Shown here piece by piece: positions 25,345 to 33,811 of a DNA stretch of 64,000 nt (position 1 is its first letter; every line of letters starts with the position of its first letter). The notes below the pieces were generated by a model. The model saw only the letters and a program-made list of their open reading frames with translations, had not been told where the DNA came from and ran no database searches. Origin of the DNA: UMGS1883 sp045636425 (GTDB lineage: Bacteria; Bacillota; Clostridia; UMGS1883); contig JAZTXM010000003.1 in the NCBI GenBank assembly GCA_045636425.1, positions 1 through 64,000 of the forward strand, given 5' to 3'. The position numbers were made by a program, and so were the translations under genes.

Positions 25345-27792
25345 ATGGACAATAAATCTACGAAAAAGAGGTCTACAATCAAAAGGTCAACCTCTCCGAA
25401 AAGTTCTTCAAAAGGTAAAAAGCCTACTAAACAAGCCCCCGCAAAAAAGAGTGCAAATCCCGAAGTGCGCAGAATTTGCCTTTTATTCCTTGCGGCAGTT
25501 TTGCTTTTCTCCCACATGGGTGTGTTTGGTGCTTTGGGCGGTTTTTTGAGGAGACTTTGCAAGCTGTTTTGCGGAAGCATGAGCATAGCAATTCCCCTTA
25601 TGCTTTTGACGGCTTCCATCCATCTTTTTGTAAAAAAGACTTTATCACCCCATAAGTACAGATATGTCTTTACGGCACTTTTCTTCGTTTGCCTGTGCGG
25701 CATTCATACGCTCTATTATTCAAATGCTCAGGCGGAGTTATTCGATGGTCCTTTTGATGCACTCATTGAAACAATCACCGATAGCTCTGATTCAAATTTA
25801 TCCGGCGGTCTTATTGGTGCAATCCTTGCACTCCCCCTCAAAGCATTAGTAAGCTCCGTGGGAACTTATCTTATACTTCTCCTTCTCGCCTCTGTATGCT
25901 TTGTGACGGTAACGGGAACAGAGCCGTTTGCGAGAGCTTTTTCCTATCTCTACAAAAATATATCGGAATTCCTCTTTAACATAAAAGAAGAAAACGAGGC
26001 AGACCAAGAAGCCGAGGACCTTATTATAAACGGCGTTGAGGACGAAAGCACTCCCAAAAAGAAAAAGAGAAAAGCCGCAGACGGCGAAGAACCCGAAAAG
26101 AAGAAAAAGAAGAAAATCGGAAAAGAAACACTTACAGATGAAGAAATTACGGCGGCAGACAGTGACAATAACGAATTTACCATAAATCTTTACGACAATA
26201 AAAAGTCCAAAAATGAGGAACCCCCCTTAGAAAAGGTTGAGATTCCCGAAGAAATCAAAAAAGCCGCAATGGAGGCTTCGGGTGGCGTGGAGGAAGTAAA
26301 AGAAGATACCTCCCCCATAGCCGTGACGGAGGATGAAATTGAGCTTGAATATATCCCTTATACATTCCCGCCTATAGACCTTCTTTCAAAGGCAAAGGCA
26401 GGAGGCTCTGCGGACAAGCCCGAAGACCTTCGCACACAGGCTAAGAAGCTTGTTGACACATTGGCAAGCTTCGGAGTAGAGGCAAAGGTTTTAGAGGTAA
26501 GCAAAGGCCCTGCCGTAACAAGATTTGAGCTTCAGCCCTCTGCCGGAGTAAAGGTGAGCAAAATTGTAAATTTGGCAGATGATATTGCCCTTAACCTGGC
26601 AGCATTCGGCGTAAGAATCGAAGCTCCCATCCCAGGCAAGGCTGCCGTAGGTATAGAAATCCCCAATAAGAGCACCTCAATGGTTGCTCTCCGCGAAGTA
26701 ATCGACAGCCAGGAATTCCGCTCATTTAAATCCAAAACTGCCTTTGCAATGGGTAAGGATATTGCGGGGCAGGCAGTTGTCAGCGATATTTCAAAGATGC
26801 CCCATATGCTTATTGCCGGTGCTACGGGCAGCGGTAAGAGTGTGTGTATAAATTCACTTATCACAAGTATTCTCTATAAGGCAGACCCCAACGAAGTAAA
26901 GCTTATACTTATTGACCCCAAGGTTGTCGAGCTTGGCGTATACAACGGGATTCCCCATCTTTTAATCCCCGTGGTGACAGACCCCCGCCGTGCGGCAGGT
27001 GCTCTTAACTGGGCGGTTCAGGAAATGGTTAAGCGTTACAGCATGTTTGCTACGGCAAATGTCCGTGATATTAAGGGCTACAATGAATATGCCGCTCTTA
27101 ACGGTGAAAGACTTATGGAGCAGATTGTCATTGTTATCGACGAGCTTGCAGACCTTATGATGGTGTCCCCTCATGAGGTTGAAGACTCTATATGCCGTCT
27201 CGCACAGATGGCAAGAGCCGCAGGCATGCACCTTGTAATTGCAACACAGCGTCCCTCGGTAGACGTTATTACAGGTCTTATTAAGGCAAATGTACCCAGC
27301 CGTATTGCGTTCTCCGTATCAAGCCAGATTGACAGCCGTACAATTTTGGATATGGGCGGTGCAGAAAAGCTTTTGGGTAAAGGAGACATGCTCTTCCTGC
27401 CCATGGGAGCAAGCAAGCCCAAGAGGCTTCAGGGTGCATTCGTTTCCGACAAGGAAATTGAGAAAATTGTTGAATTTGTAAAGAACTGTTCCTCTGCACA
27501 TTACAACGAGGATATTATAGAGCATATTGAAAACGGTGCTGAAGACCATAGTGGCGGAGATGACAGCGAGGCTGATGATTTACTGCCGCAGGCAATCGAA
27601 ATCGTGGTGGAAATCGGACAGGCAAGTGCGTCACTGCTTCAAAGAAAGCTAAAGGTCGGATATTCACGTGCAGGCAGGCTTGTTGACCAGCTTGAGGAAA
27701 GAGGAATCATCGGTCCCCACGAAGGAAGCAAGCCCCGTAAGGTGCTGATAAGCAGAAGCGAATTCCAGGAAATGATGGTAAATCAGGAGTAG
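25345..27792 (+). CDS. ftsK: DNA translocase FtsK/SpoIIIE
   Basis: An ATP-driven motor that pumps DNA through the division or sporulation septum. The 815-residue protein starts with a basic Ser/Lys-rich tail, then four or five membrane segments (about 45-195), and a highly charged linker with lysine runs (about 210-345). The RecA-like motor has Walker A at about 491-498 (AGATGSGKS), LILIDPK and IVIVIDELADLM. A C-terminal gamma winged-helix domain (from DDLLPQAIEIV) reads polar sequences. AAAGGAT precedes the ATG. Sporulating relatives may hold both ftsK and spoIIIE, so the exact paralogue is open. Confidence 0.93.
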   Translation: MDNKSTKKRSTIKRSTSPKSSSKGKKPTKQAPAKKSANPEVRRICLLFLAAVLLFSHMGVFGALGGFLRRLCKLFCGSMSIAIPLMLLTASIHLFVKKTLSPHKYRYVFTALFFVCLCGIHTLYYSNAQAELFDGPFDALIETITDSSDSNLSGGLIGAILALPLKALVSSVGTYLILLLLASVCFVTVTGTEPFARAFSYLYKNISEFLFNIKEENEADQEAEDLIINGVEDESTPKKKKRKAADGEEPEKKKKKKIGKETLTDEEITAADSDNNEFTINLYDNKKSKNEEPPLEKVEIPEEIKKAAMEASGGVEEVKEDTSPIAVTEDEIELEYIPYTFPPIDLLSKAKAGGSADKPEDLRTQAKKLVDTLASFGVEAKVLEVSKGPAVTRFELQPSAGVKVSKIVNLADDIALNLAAFGVRIEAPIPGKAAVGIEIPNKSTSMVALREVIDSQEFRSFKSKTAFAMGKDIAGQAVVSDISKMPHMLIAGATGSGKSVCINSLITSILYKADPNEVKLILIDPKVVELGVYNGIPHLLIPVVTDPRRAAGALNWAVQEMVKRYSMFATANVRDIKGYNEYAALNGERLMEQIVIVIDELADLMMVSPHEVEDSICRLAQMARAAGMHLVIATQRPSVDVITGLIKANVPSRIAFSVSSQIDSRTILDMGGAEKLLGKGDMLFLPMGASKPKRLQGAFVSDKEIEKIVEFVKNCSSAHYNEDIIEHIENGAEDHSGGDDSEADDLLPQAIEIVVEIGQASASLLQRKLKVGYSRAGRLVDQLEERGIIGPHEGSKPRKVLISRSEFQEMMVNQE

Positions 27793-27830
27793 AATATCGA
27801 CACGCGATGTTTTTTTGTTAATATTCGACA

Positions 27831-27880
27831 AAAAAAATACTGTAGAATGCTTAAATTTGAGCATTTTACAGTATTTTTTC
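27831..27880 (+). terminator. Terminator of ftsK
   Basis: A-rich and T-rich arms with AATACTGTA/TACAGTATT and an inner AATGCT/AGCATT form one long hairpin ending in a T run. It lies immediately before the -35 of the sigH-like gene. Confidence 0.8.
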
Positions 27881-27909
27881 TTGACATCTGAAATTTTAAG
27901 TGTTATAGT
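27881..27909 (+). promoter_or_regulatory. Promoter of the sigH-like gene
   Basis: TTGACA (27881-27886) and TATAGT (27904-27909) are separated by 17 bases. They lie 20 bases before the start codon. Confidence 0.82.
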
Positions 27910-27928
27910 AGTAATATGGAGGCGTTAT

Positions 27929-28558
27929 ATGGGTAATTTTAATTCACTAAATAACTTTGCCTCATTCAGTGATGAAAAGTTGGCTGTTCTTGCCGGGCAG
28001 GGAAATGACCGAGCGCTTGATTATTTACTCAGCAAGTATCGTGTTTTTGTTCGCAATAAATCTCTTTCTTATTTTATTGCCGGTGCTGATAGGGATGACA
28101 TTATTCAAGAGGGTATGATTGGTCTGTTTAAAGCTGTCAGGGATTTTTCTCCTGAGCGCGGTGTATCTTTTAAGACATTTGCCGACCTTTGTGTGACAAG
28201 GCAGATTATAACCGCGGTGAAAAACGCCAGCAGACAAAAGCATGCACCTCTTAATTTTTATGTTTCACTGAACAAACCGCTTTCAGATGATGAAAACGAT
28301 TCTACTTTGGAACATCTTTTGGGACATGCTGAAAATCTTAATCCCGAAGAAATAGTAATTAAAAAAGAAGATGCAGATGCATTAGGCTCAGATATGAATC
28401 GTATATTATCTCAGTTTGAAGCTTCTGTGCTGTCGCTTTATCTCAAGGGTCATAGCTATGCGGACATATCCAAAATTGTCTGCAAGGATGTAAAGGCTAT
28501 AGACAATGCTTTGCAGCGAATAAAGAAGAAGTTTGAAAAGCTTTCATCTAAAGAATAG
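27929..28558 (+). CDS. sigH: RNA polymerase sigma factor, SigH-like
   Basis: A 209-residue sigma-70-family factor of the size and pattern of the stationary-phase/sporulation factor SigH. Region 2 contains DRDDIIQEGMIGLFKAVRDF, and region 4 the helix-turn-helix from FEASVLSLYLKGHSYADISK. Region 1.1 is absent. The ATG at 27929 is chosen because GGAGG precedes it; the open frame upstream crosses the ftsK terminator and promoter. SigH normally switches on early sporulation genes, which fits the cwlD and pdaB-like genes later in the window. The assignment to SigH rather than another small sigma factor is probable, not certain. Confidence 0.85.
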   Translation: MGNFNSLNNFASFSDEKLAVLAGQGNDRALDYLLSKYRVFVRNKSLSYFIAGADRDDIIQEGMIGLFKAVRDFSPERGVSFKTFADLCVTRQIITAVKNASRQKHAPLNFYVSLNKPLSDDENDSTLEHLLGHAENLNPEEIVIKKEDADALGSDMNRILSQFEASVLSLYLKGHSYADISKIVCKDVKAIDNALQRIKKKFEKLSSKE

Positions 28559-28577
28559 CTGCACGGCGAAAATCACA

Positions 28578-28613
28578 TTGCTATATGCCCGAATCGGTGT
28601 GGTAACCGTAACG
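28578..28613 (+). other. Leader hairpin before the zinc-ribbon gene
   Basis: The 97-base gap between sigH and the next gene contains CCCG...CGGG enclosing CGGT...ACCG, a possible two-tier hairpin with no T tract directly after it. It may be a 5' leader structure. I see no other signal in the gap apart from the AAGGAG of the next gene. Confidence 0.35.
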
Positions 28614-28655
28614 GGTAAAAAATATTTTTATAGGTAAAGGTAAGGAGATTCGAAA

Positions 28656-28925
28656 ATGTACGAAGACAAGACTTTAGTCTGCAAAGATTGCGGACAGGAA
28701 TTCGTGTTCACAGCAGGCGAGCAGGAATTCTATGCTGAAAAAGGCTTCCAGAACGAGCCTCAGAGATGTAAGGACTGCAGAGCAGCTAAGAAGGCATCTC
28801 TCAGAGAAAACAGAGAAATGTATACTGCTGTTTGCGCTGAATGTGGCGGAGAAGCAAAGGTTCCTTTCGTTCCCAAGGACGACAGACCTGTTTACTGCAG
28901 CGAATGCTTTGCAAAAAACAAATAA
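28656..28925 (+). CDS. Small double zinc-ribbon protein
   Basis: An 89-residue protein with two zinc ribbons. The first has CKDCG (from residue 9) and CKDC (from about 38), and the second CAEC (from about 61) and CSEC (from about 82). The first half resembles the zf-trcl type and the second the CxxC...CxxC ribbon often found in clostridial proteins of unknown role. It is probably cytoplasmic. AAGGAG is well spaced from the ATG. A strong shared terminator follows. Function unknown. Confidence 0.8.
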   Translation: MYEDKTLVCKDCGQEFVFTAGEQEFYAEKGFQNEPQRCKDCRAAKKASLRENREMYTAVCAECGGEAKVPFVPKDDRPVYCSECFAKNK

Positions 28926-28949
28926 TCTCCTTATTAACCAGAGAAGATT

Positions 28950-28992
28950 ACAACAAAATGGTGTTAGCTAAGCTAACACCATTTTTTGTTGT
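28950..28992. terminator. Bidirectional terminator, long palindrome
   Basis: About 20-base arms built on GGTGTTAGCT and AGCTAACACC meet around a single central A, with A-rich and T-rich outer ends. It ends the zinc-ribbon gene on the plus strand and the metal ATPase operon on the minus strand. Confidence 0.88.
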
Positions 28993-29013
28993 CTTATAGG
29001 AATTTACCTGAAA

Positions 29014-30903
29014 TTAAGACGCATGAAACTGTGTTCGCACCGGGCAAGGGTGCGACGTGGGTGAAGCGGCACGCTTCTTTTTCATCATTCGCATAGCGTT
29101 TAATACCGCTATTATCATTACACCCACATCGGCAAATATTGCCGCATACATATTGTCAAATCCCAATATGCTCAAAACCATTACTCCAAACTTAACACCA
29201 AGGGACAAGGCTATATTTTGCCGCACAATTTTCATGGTTTTCTTTGAAAGTGCCACAGCCCTGGCAAGTAGCGATAAATCGTCATTCATAATTACAATAT
29301 CCGCCGCTTCAACTGCCGCATCGCTTCCCAATGCACCCATGGCAAAGCCTACATCTACGCAGGAAAGAACAGGTGCATCATTTATTCCGTCCCCTACAAA
29401 AGCGGTGATGCCCTCCTTTTTCATCTGTAAAACCTTTTCCACCTTATCCTGCGGCAGAAGCTCTGCATAAGCTTCATCGGCTCCTACTTCTTTCTGGACT
29501 TTTAATGCCGTCTCTTCGTTATCCCCCGTCAGCATTACTATGCGTTTAATCCCTGCCTTTTTCAAGGCACGCAGACTTTCAGGAGCGTTTTCCTTGACTT
29601 TATCCTCCATGAGGATAAAGCCTGCGGCACTATTATCATACGCCACATATACATACGTGCCGTCCTCATCATTATATGGTATGTGAATTTCATTATCAAT
29701 CAGAAGCTTGCGGCTTCCTGCAAGCACCCTTTTTCCGTCAATTTCAGCCGAGATTCCCTTTCCCGGAATGGTAATGACATTTTTTATACGCTCTTTCTGA
29801 ATTTCCTTGCCATATTCTTTAATTATGGAAAGTGCTATGGGATGATTTGAAAAGCTCTCCGCATATGCTGTTATTTCCAGTAACTTTTCTTCACTGATGC
29901 CCGATGCACATATTTTTGAAACGGAAAATTCTCCCTTTGTCACCGTTCCCGTTTTATCAAAGGCGACAATTGATGCTTTCGACAATGTTTCAATATGCTC
30001 CGAGCCTTTAATAAGCACCCCTTGTTTTGAGGCAGCACCTATTGCTCCGAAGAAAGACAGCGGTACTGAAATGACCAGTGCGCAGGGGCATGAAACTATA
30101 AGAAATACCAACGCACGCCTGAGCCATATTAAGAAGCTTTGCCCAAATAAAAGCGTGGGAACTATAGCCGCCGCAAGTGCCGCAAAGAATACGCAGGGAG
30201 TATACTTACGGGAAAACTTCGTAATAAATTTTTCCGATTGCGATTTGTAAGCGGATGAAGTTTCCACTAAATTAAGAATCTTTGCCACGGTGCTTTCCCT
30301 GTAGACGCTTTCCGTCTTGATTTTTACGGGGCTTTGTATATTTATCATTCCGCTGAAAACATAGTCGCCCGCTTTAAGCTCACGGGGTATACTCTCCCCA
30401 GTAAGTGAGGAGGAATCAAAAAAGCTGTATCCTTCCTCAATAATTCCGTCCAAGGCTACTTTTTCGCCGGGAATAACAAGGATTGTCTCCCCCTTTAAAA
30501 TTTCTTCGGGAGTAACTCTTATTTCCTTTCCGTCTCTTATAACCGTAGCAAAATCCGCTTTCAGCTTCATCAGTTCTTTTATTGATTTACGGCTTTTCCC
30601 TACTGCCACACTCTGGAAAAGCTCACCCAACTGATAAAGGGTCATAACCATGGCGGCTTCTGAAAACTCCTGTAGGATAAGTGCACCGGCCGTCGCCACA
30701 GACATAAGTATTTCTTCGTCAAAAAGCTGTCTTGAAAATATTTTTCTGACGGCAGAACAAAGCACATCAAATCCCGAAAGTGCATAAGCGGCACAAAACA
30801 GCGGGATTTGCACATACTCATTTTTTACAAAAATTGCCGATATAAGAATCAATACTGCCGATACAAGTATCTTATATAGATTTTTTCTTTGTCTTTTTGT
30901 CAT
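29014..30903 (-). CDS. P1B-2-type heavy-metal efflux ATPase (Zn/Cd/Pb)
   Basis: A 629-residue membrane pump. It has the phosphorylation motif DKTGTVTKG, the TGD-type MLTGDNEETA, the hinge GDGINDAPVL and the HP motif NHPIAL. Metal selectivity can be read from the membrane: CPCALVISVP fits the CPC-x4-S-x-P pattern of P1B-2 pumps, with NIALSLGVK in TM7 and FADVGV in TM8 giving the Lys and Asp typical of Zn/Cd/Pb exporters. It lacks an N-terminal metal-binding domain; that domain is a separate gene just upstream, whose stop overlaps this ATG. The operon is controlled by the ArsR repressor. Confidence 0.92.
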   Translation of the reverse strand: MTKRQRKNLYKILVSAVLILISAIFVKNEYVQIPLFCAAYALSGFDVLCSAVRKIFSRQLFDEEILMSVATAGALILQEFSEAAMVMTLYQLGELFQSVAVGKSRKSIKELMKLKADFATVIRDGKEIRVTPEEILKGETILVIPGEKVALDGIIEEGYSFFDSSSLTGESIPRELKAGDYVFSGMINIQSPVKIKTESVYRESTVAKILNLVETSSAYKSQSEKFITKFSRKYTPCVFFAALAAAIVPTLLFGQSFLIWLRRALVFLIVSCPCALVISVPLSFFGAIGAASKQGVLIKGSEHIETLSKASIVAFDKTGTVTKGEFSVSKICASGISEEKLLEITAYAESFSNHPIALSIIKEYGKEIQKERIKNVITIPGKGISAEIDGKRVLAGSRKLLIDNEIHIPYNDEDGTYVYVAYDNSAAGFILMEDKVKENAPESLRALKKAGIKRIVMLTGDNEETALKVQKEVGADEAYAELLPQDKVEKVLQMKKEGITAFVGDGINDAPVLSCVDVGFAMGALGSDAAVEAADIVIMNDDLSLLARAVALSKKTMKIVRQNIALSLGVKFGVMVLSILGFDNMYAAIFADVGVMIIAVLNAMRMMKKKRAASPTSHPCPVRTQFHAS

Positions 30904-31121
30904 ATTTCCCTCAGTTCAAAATTACGCTCGGTTTTTCTTCCTGCCTTTATGATTTCCTTTTCAATGCGACTAAAATCGGCTTCCTCTGCCTCCACGGTAA
31001 GTGTCTGCATAATAAAATTAAGCATGGCACTTTTTACACCGTCAATCTCTTTAATTGCGTCCTCAATTTTTCCTGCACAAACGGCACAGTCAATCTCCGA
31101 AACCTCATATTTTTTAATCAT
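30900..31121 (-). CDS. Stand-alone HMA heavy-metal-binding protein
   Basis: A 73-residue ferredoxin-like HMA domain with the metal motif IDCAVCAG (CxxC), the size of a copper-chaperone-type domain. Here it most likely passes metal to, or regulates, the adjoining P1B-2 ATPase, as if the pump's N-terminal domain had been split off. The ATG at 31121 overlaps the ArsR stop by 8 bases and has AAAGGA upstream. A longer in-frame reading exists inside arsR but lacks a ribosome binding site. Its stop overlaps the ATPase start, so all three genes are translationally coupled. Confidence 0.85.
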   Translation of the reverse strand: MIKKYEVSEIDCAVCAGKIEDAIKEIDGVKSAMLNFIMQTLTVEAEEADFSRIEKEIIKAGRKTERNFELREI

Positions 31122-31470
31122 TTTTATCATCCTTTCTTTCTTCAATAAGATGGTCAAAGCCCTGAGCTATAATGCTTCTTACATGGTCATCCGCAAGAAA
31201 GTAAAAAATGGTTTTACCCTCTCTGCGAGAGTCTACAAGCTTATTATTCTTAAGAACCTTTAACTGATGGGATATTGCACTCTGAGCCATACCCAAAAGC
31301 TCTGCAATTGCGCACACGCACATTTCCGATTCAAAAAGAGAGAACAGAATTTTCATTCTCGTTGTATCACCGAAAACCTTGAATAAATCCGCTAAATCGC
31401 AAAGCAGTTCATCGGTGGGAAGCTCGTGACGCACCATATCAAGCAAGGCGTCATGATTATGCTCGTGCAT
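31114..31470 (-). CDS. ArsR/SmtB-family metal-sensing repressor, CadC-like
   Basis: A 118-residue winged-helix repressor that should release DNA when Zn, Cd or Pb binds. Two metal sites are visible. The alpha-3 motif EMCVCAIAELLG has paired cysteines as in CadC, with a His-rich N-terminus (MHEHNHD). The alpha-5 site is complete, with DDHVRSIIAQGFDHLIEE matching D-x-H-x10-H-x2-E. The start is the ATG at 31470, behind GGAGG; an upstream ATG at 31488 would put the SD inside the gene. It lies first in the operon, with an operator array upstream. Confidence 0.9.
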   Translation of the reverse strand: MHEHNHDALLDMVRHELPTDELLCDLADLFKVFGDTTRMKILFSLFESEMCVCAIAELLGMAQSAISHQLKVLKNNKLVDSRREGKTIFYFLADDHVRSIIAQGFDHLIEERKDDKND

Positions 31471-31533
31471 ATATGTTCCTCCATTCATATGTTTGTATAT
31501 TCATATGATAGCACACGCATATGTAATTGTCAA
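31470..31533 (-). promoter_or_regulatory. Metal-operon promoter with 16-bp-spaced CATATG array
   Basis: On the minus strand, TTGACA (31528-31533) and TATCAT (31505-31510) are 17 bases apart. CATATG occurs at 31486, 31502 and 31518, and TATATG at 31470, so the sites recur exactly every 16 bp across the -10, the start site and the leader. This is a plausible ArsR operator region. SmtB-family operators often carry ATATGAA-type half sites. Confidence 0.72.
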
Positions 31534-31536
31534 GCA

Positions 31537-31577
31537 AACAAAAAAGAAATTCGTGTTCTCCACGAATTTCTTTTTTT
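31537..31577 (-). terminator. Terminator of the rnf/CPBP operon
   Basis: AAAGAAATTCGTG and CACGAATTTCTTT arms surround a 5-base loop with A and T runs outside. It ends the CPBP gene and insulates the metal operon promoter. Confidence 0.85.
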
Positions 31578-31580
31578 AAA

Positions 31581-32384
31581 TTATTTACTTTTTCCGTACA
31601 AAATGATATATGCCAAAGAGAATCCGCACAGCACTATTCCCGACACGCCGTATACTACGGCACTTTTTAAAGACATACTAATCTGCGGAATAATTACCGA
31701 CAGATTAAATGCACCGTGAAACAGCGTTGCCGTTTTTAAACTGCGGGTTTTATAATAAATTATTCCCAGCAAAATACCTACGCCAAATGTAAATATTGAT
31801 TGAAATAGCACCATATGTGCCGCCGCAAAGAATGCCGCCTGAATTATAATTGCAAACCACGGACGAAAGCTTTTCATAAGCTCTCCCATGAAAAGGCCGC
31901 GGAACAATATCTCCTCAAAAAACGGCATTAAGACAATTATTGCAAAAAGAGCAACTGCAATCTGACCGAGCGTATGAAACTCGGGCACTGCCTCCCCTGC
32001 TGCCTCAATCGATTCTTTCAGGGGCTGAATTTTTTGAGCATAGGAATAAAAAACCGAAACCAATAGCCTTGCACCTATTGCCATGCATACCGCCATTATA
32101 TTAACAATAGGGACAACCTTTTCATTTTTTATAATGGTATGTATAGGTGCTTTCCTGAGCTTCCCTATAAGGCTGAATACAAATATTGAAAATATGGCAC
32201 TGATACTGCTTAATGCATATGTATAATCAACCATATCGGTATAAGCTTCTGCTATCGATTTATTCAATATCTTTCTTTGCCAAAAAAGAAACACAAGCTG
32301 CACACCCATACCGATAAGGTAATATAAAACAACGTATAATGCCCCTTGAAAAAGGGCTTTTAACCTCTTTTTTCGGACGGTCAT
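31581..32384 (-). CDS. CPBP-family intramembrane metalloprotease
   Basis: A 267-residue polytopic membrane protein of the CAAX-protease/bacteriocin-processing (Abi) family. The active-site motifs are present: EEILFRG (EExxxR), FFAAAH (FxxxH) and HGAFN (HxxxN/B). Substrates are unknown; relatives process prenylated or bacteriocin-like proteins or give self-immunity. Its ATG overlaps the rnfB stop, so it is translated as the last gene of the rnf operon, which is unusual company and may only reflect transcriptional hitch-hiking. Confidence 0.85.
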   Translation of the reverse strand: MTVRKKRLKALFQGALYVVLYYLIGMGVQLVFLFWQRKILNKSIAEAYTDMVDYTYALSSISAIFSIFVFSLIGKLRKAPIHTIIKNEKVVPIVNIMAVCMAIGARLLVSVFYSYAQKIQPLKESIEAAGEAVPEFHTLGQIAVALFAIIVLMPFFEEILFRGLFMGELMKSFRPWFAIIIQAAFFAAAHMVLFQSIFTFGVGILLGIIYYKTRSLKTATLFHGAFNLSVIIPQISMSLKSAVVYGVSGIVLCGFSLAYIILYGKSK

Positions 32385-33190
32385 CGTGCATCATCCTTGT
32401 TGATTGAAACAATTATTTTTTTGGGGCATTTGCTTTCACATAATCCGCAATTTATACATACGGACTGATCTATTTGTGCACAATTGTTTTCAACTTTTAT
32501 TGCACCCACAGGACAGTTTTTCTCACAAATTTTGCAACCGATACATCCTACAGAGCACTTTCCCTTCATTTCTGCACCTTTATCGCAGGAGTGGCATTTT
32601 ACGATGTACTTCACCTTTTTGGGTACTATGGAAATGAGATTTTTAGGGCAGGCTGCCGCACATTCGCCGCATCCTCCGCACTTTTCCATATCTACTACGG
32701 CAATTCCGTTTTCGATTCTTATGGCATTGTTCTGACACACCTTTGCACAAGAACCATAGCCAAGGCATCCGTATGTGCATGCTTTGGCACCTGCACCCTG
32801 AAGTCTTGAAGCTGTTACGCAATCCTCAATTCCCACATATTCGTACTTATCTAAAGCGTTGTCGAAGGTACCGTTACAGATAACTACAGCACACTTTTCC
32901 TCCACCGCTTCACCTGATACGCCCATAATCTCAGCAATGGCATCGGCAACGCTCTGTCCACCGGGGCTACAGCAATTAATCTTTGCCTCGCCTTTTGATA
33001 TTGCACCGGCATAGGCACTGCATCCGGCATATCCGCAGCTTCCGCAGTTTGCTCCGGGAAGAACAGAGGTAATTTCTTCGGCTCTTTCATCCTTTTCCAC
33101 TGCGAATATTTTAGACGCCAATGCAAGAAGCAGGCCGAGTACAAGTCCGACAGCTCCCATTGCGAGTGCCGGTAATAATATTTCTTTCAT
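32381..33190 (-). CDS. rnfB: Rnf complex subunit RnfB, ferredoxin-type
   Basis: The electron-entry subunit that takes electrons from reduced ferredoxin. Of 269 residues, the N-terminal membrane anchor (about 6-28) is followed by the four-Cys cluster domain GANCGSCGYAGC...CC and then several ferredoxin-like cluster motifs (CGGCGECAAACP, CIGCKICEKNCP and CINCGLCESKCP). It is the last rnf gene, in the clostridial order C-D-G-E-A-B. GAAGG lies before the ATG. Confidence 0.94.
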   Translation of the reverse strand: MKEILLPALAMGAVGLVLGLLLALASKIFAVEKDERAEEITSVLPGANCGSCGYAGCSAYAGAISKGEAKINCCSPGGQSVADAIAEIMGVSGEAVEEKCAVVICNGTFDNALDKYEYVGIEDCVTASRLQGAGAKACTYGCLGYGSCAKVCQNNAIRIENGIAVVDMEKCGGCGECAAACPKNLISIVPKKVKYIVKCHSCDKGAEMKGKCSVGCIGCKICEKNCPVGAIKVENNCAQIDQSVCINCGLCESKCPKKIIVSINKDDAR

Positions 33191-33208
33191 TTTTCAAACC
33201 TTCCTTCC

Positions 33209-33811
33209 TCAGAATGACATGCCCTGAAATCCCATAAACGCAATTGCAAGGAGCGATGCACTTATAAGTGCAATCGGAAAGCCCGTGAGTGCTTTGGGAA
33301 TATCTGAGCTTTCAAGACGTTCTCTTACACCTGCAAAGAGGACTATTGCCAAAAGGAAGCCAAGACCTGCACTAAATCCGTTTACAACCGATTCAATCAG
33401 AGTATATGTTCCCACAGGGTTAATTACGGAAGCCGTGCGCACATTAAGAAGTGCAACACCGAGCACCGCACAGTTTGTAGTGATGAGCGGAAGGTATATA
33501 CCCAAGGCACTGTACAGTGACGGGATTGACTTTTGCAAAAACATCTCAACAAACTGAACCAACGCTGCAATAATTACGATAAAAGCAATCGTCTGCATAT
33601 ATTCCATGTCCAAAGGAACAAGAATAAACTTCTGACAAGCCCATGTAAGCATTGAGGCAAGCGTCATTACAAAGGTTACTGCCATACCCATTCCGAGTGC
33701 CGTATCAAGCTTTTTTGAAACACCCAGGAACGGACAAATTCCGTAAAACTTAACCAATACAAAGTTCTGTACAAATATAGAGGTTAATGCAATTCCTATT
33801 AATGCTGTCAT
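33209..33811 (-). CDS. rnfA: Rnf complex subunit RnfA
   Basis: A 200-residue membrane subunit with six predicted helices, related to NqrE and a probable part of the ion channel. Typical segments are NFVLVKFYGICPFLGVSKK and ITTNCAVLGVALL, the latter with the conserved Cys in NCA. It starts on the base following the rnfE stop, with AAAGGAG upstream. It pairs with RnfE in the complex. Confidence 0.94.
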   Translation of the reverse strand: MTALIGIALTSIFVQNFVLVKFYGICPFLGVSKKLDTALGMGMAVTFVMTLASMLTWACQKFILVPLDMEYMQTIAFIVIIAALVQFVEMFLQKSIPSLYSALGIYLPLITTNCAVLGVALLNVRTASVINPVGTYTLIESVVNGFSAGLGFLLAIVLFAGVRERLESSDIPKALTGFPIALISASLLAIAFMGFQGMSF

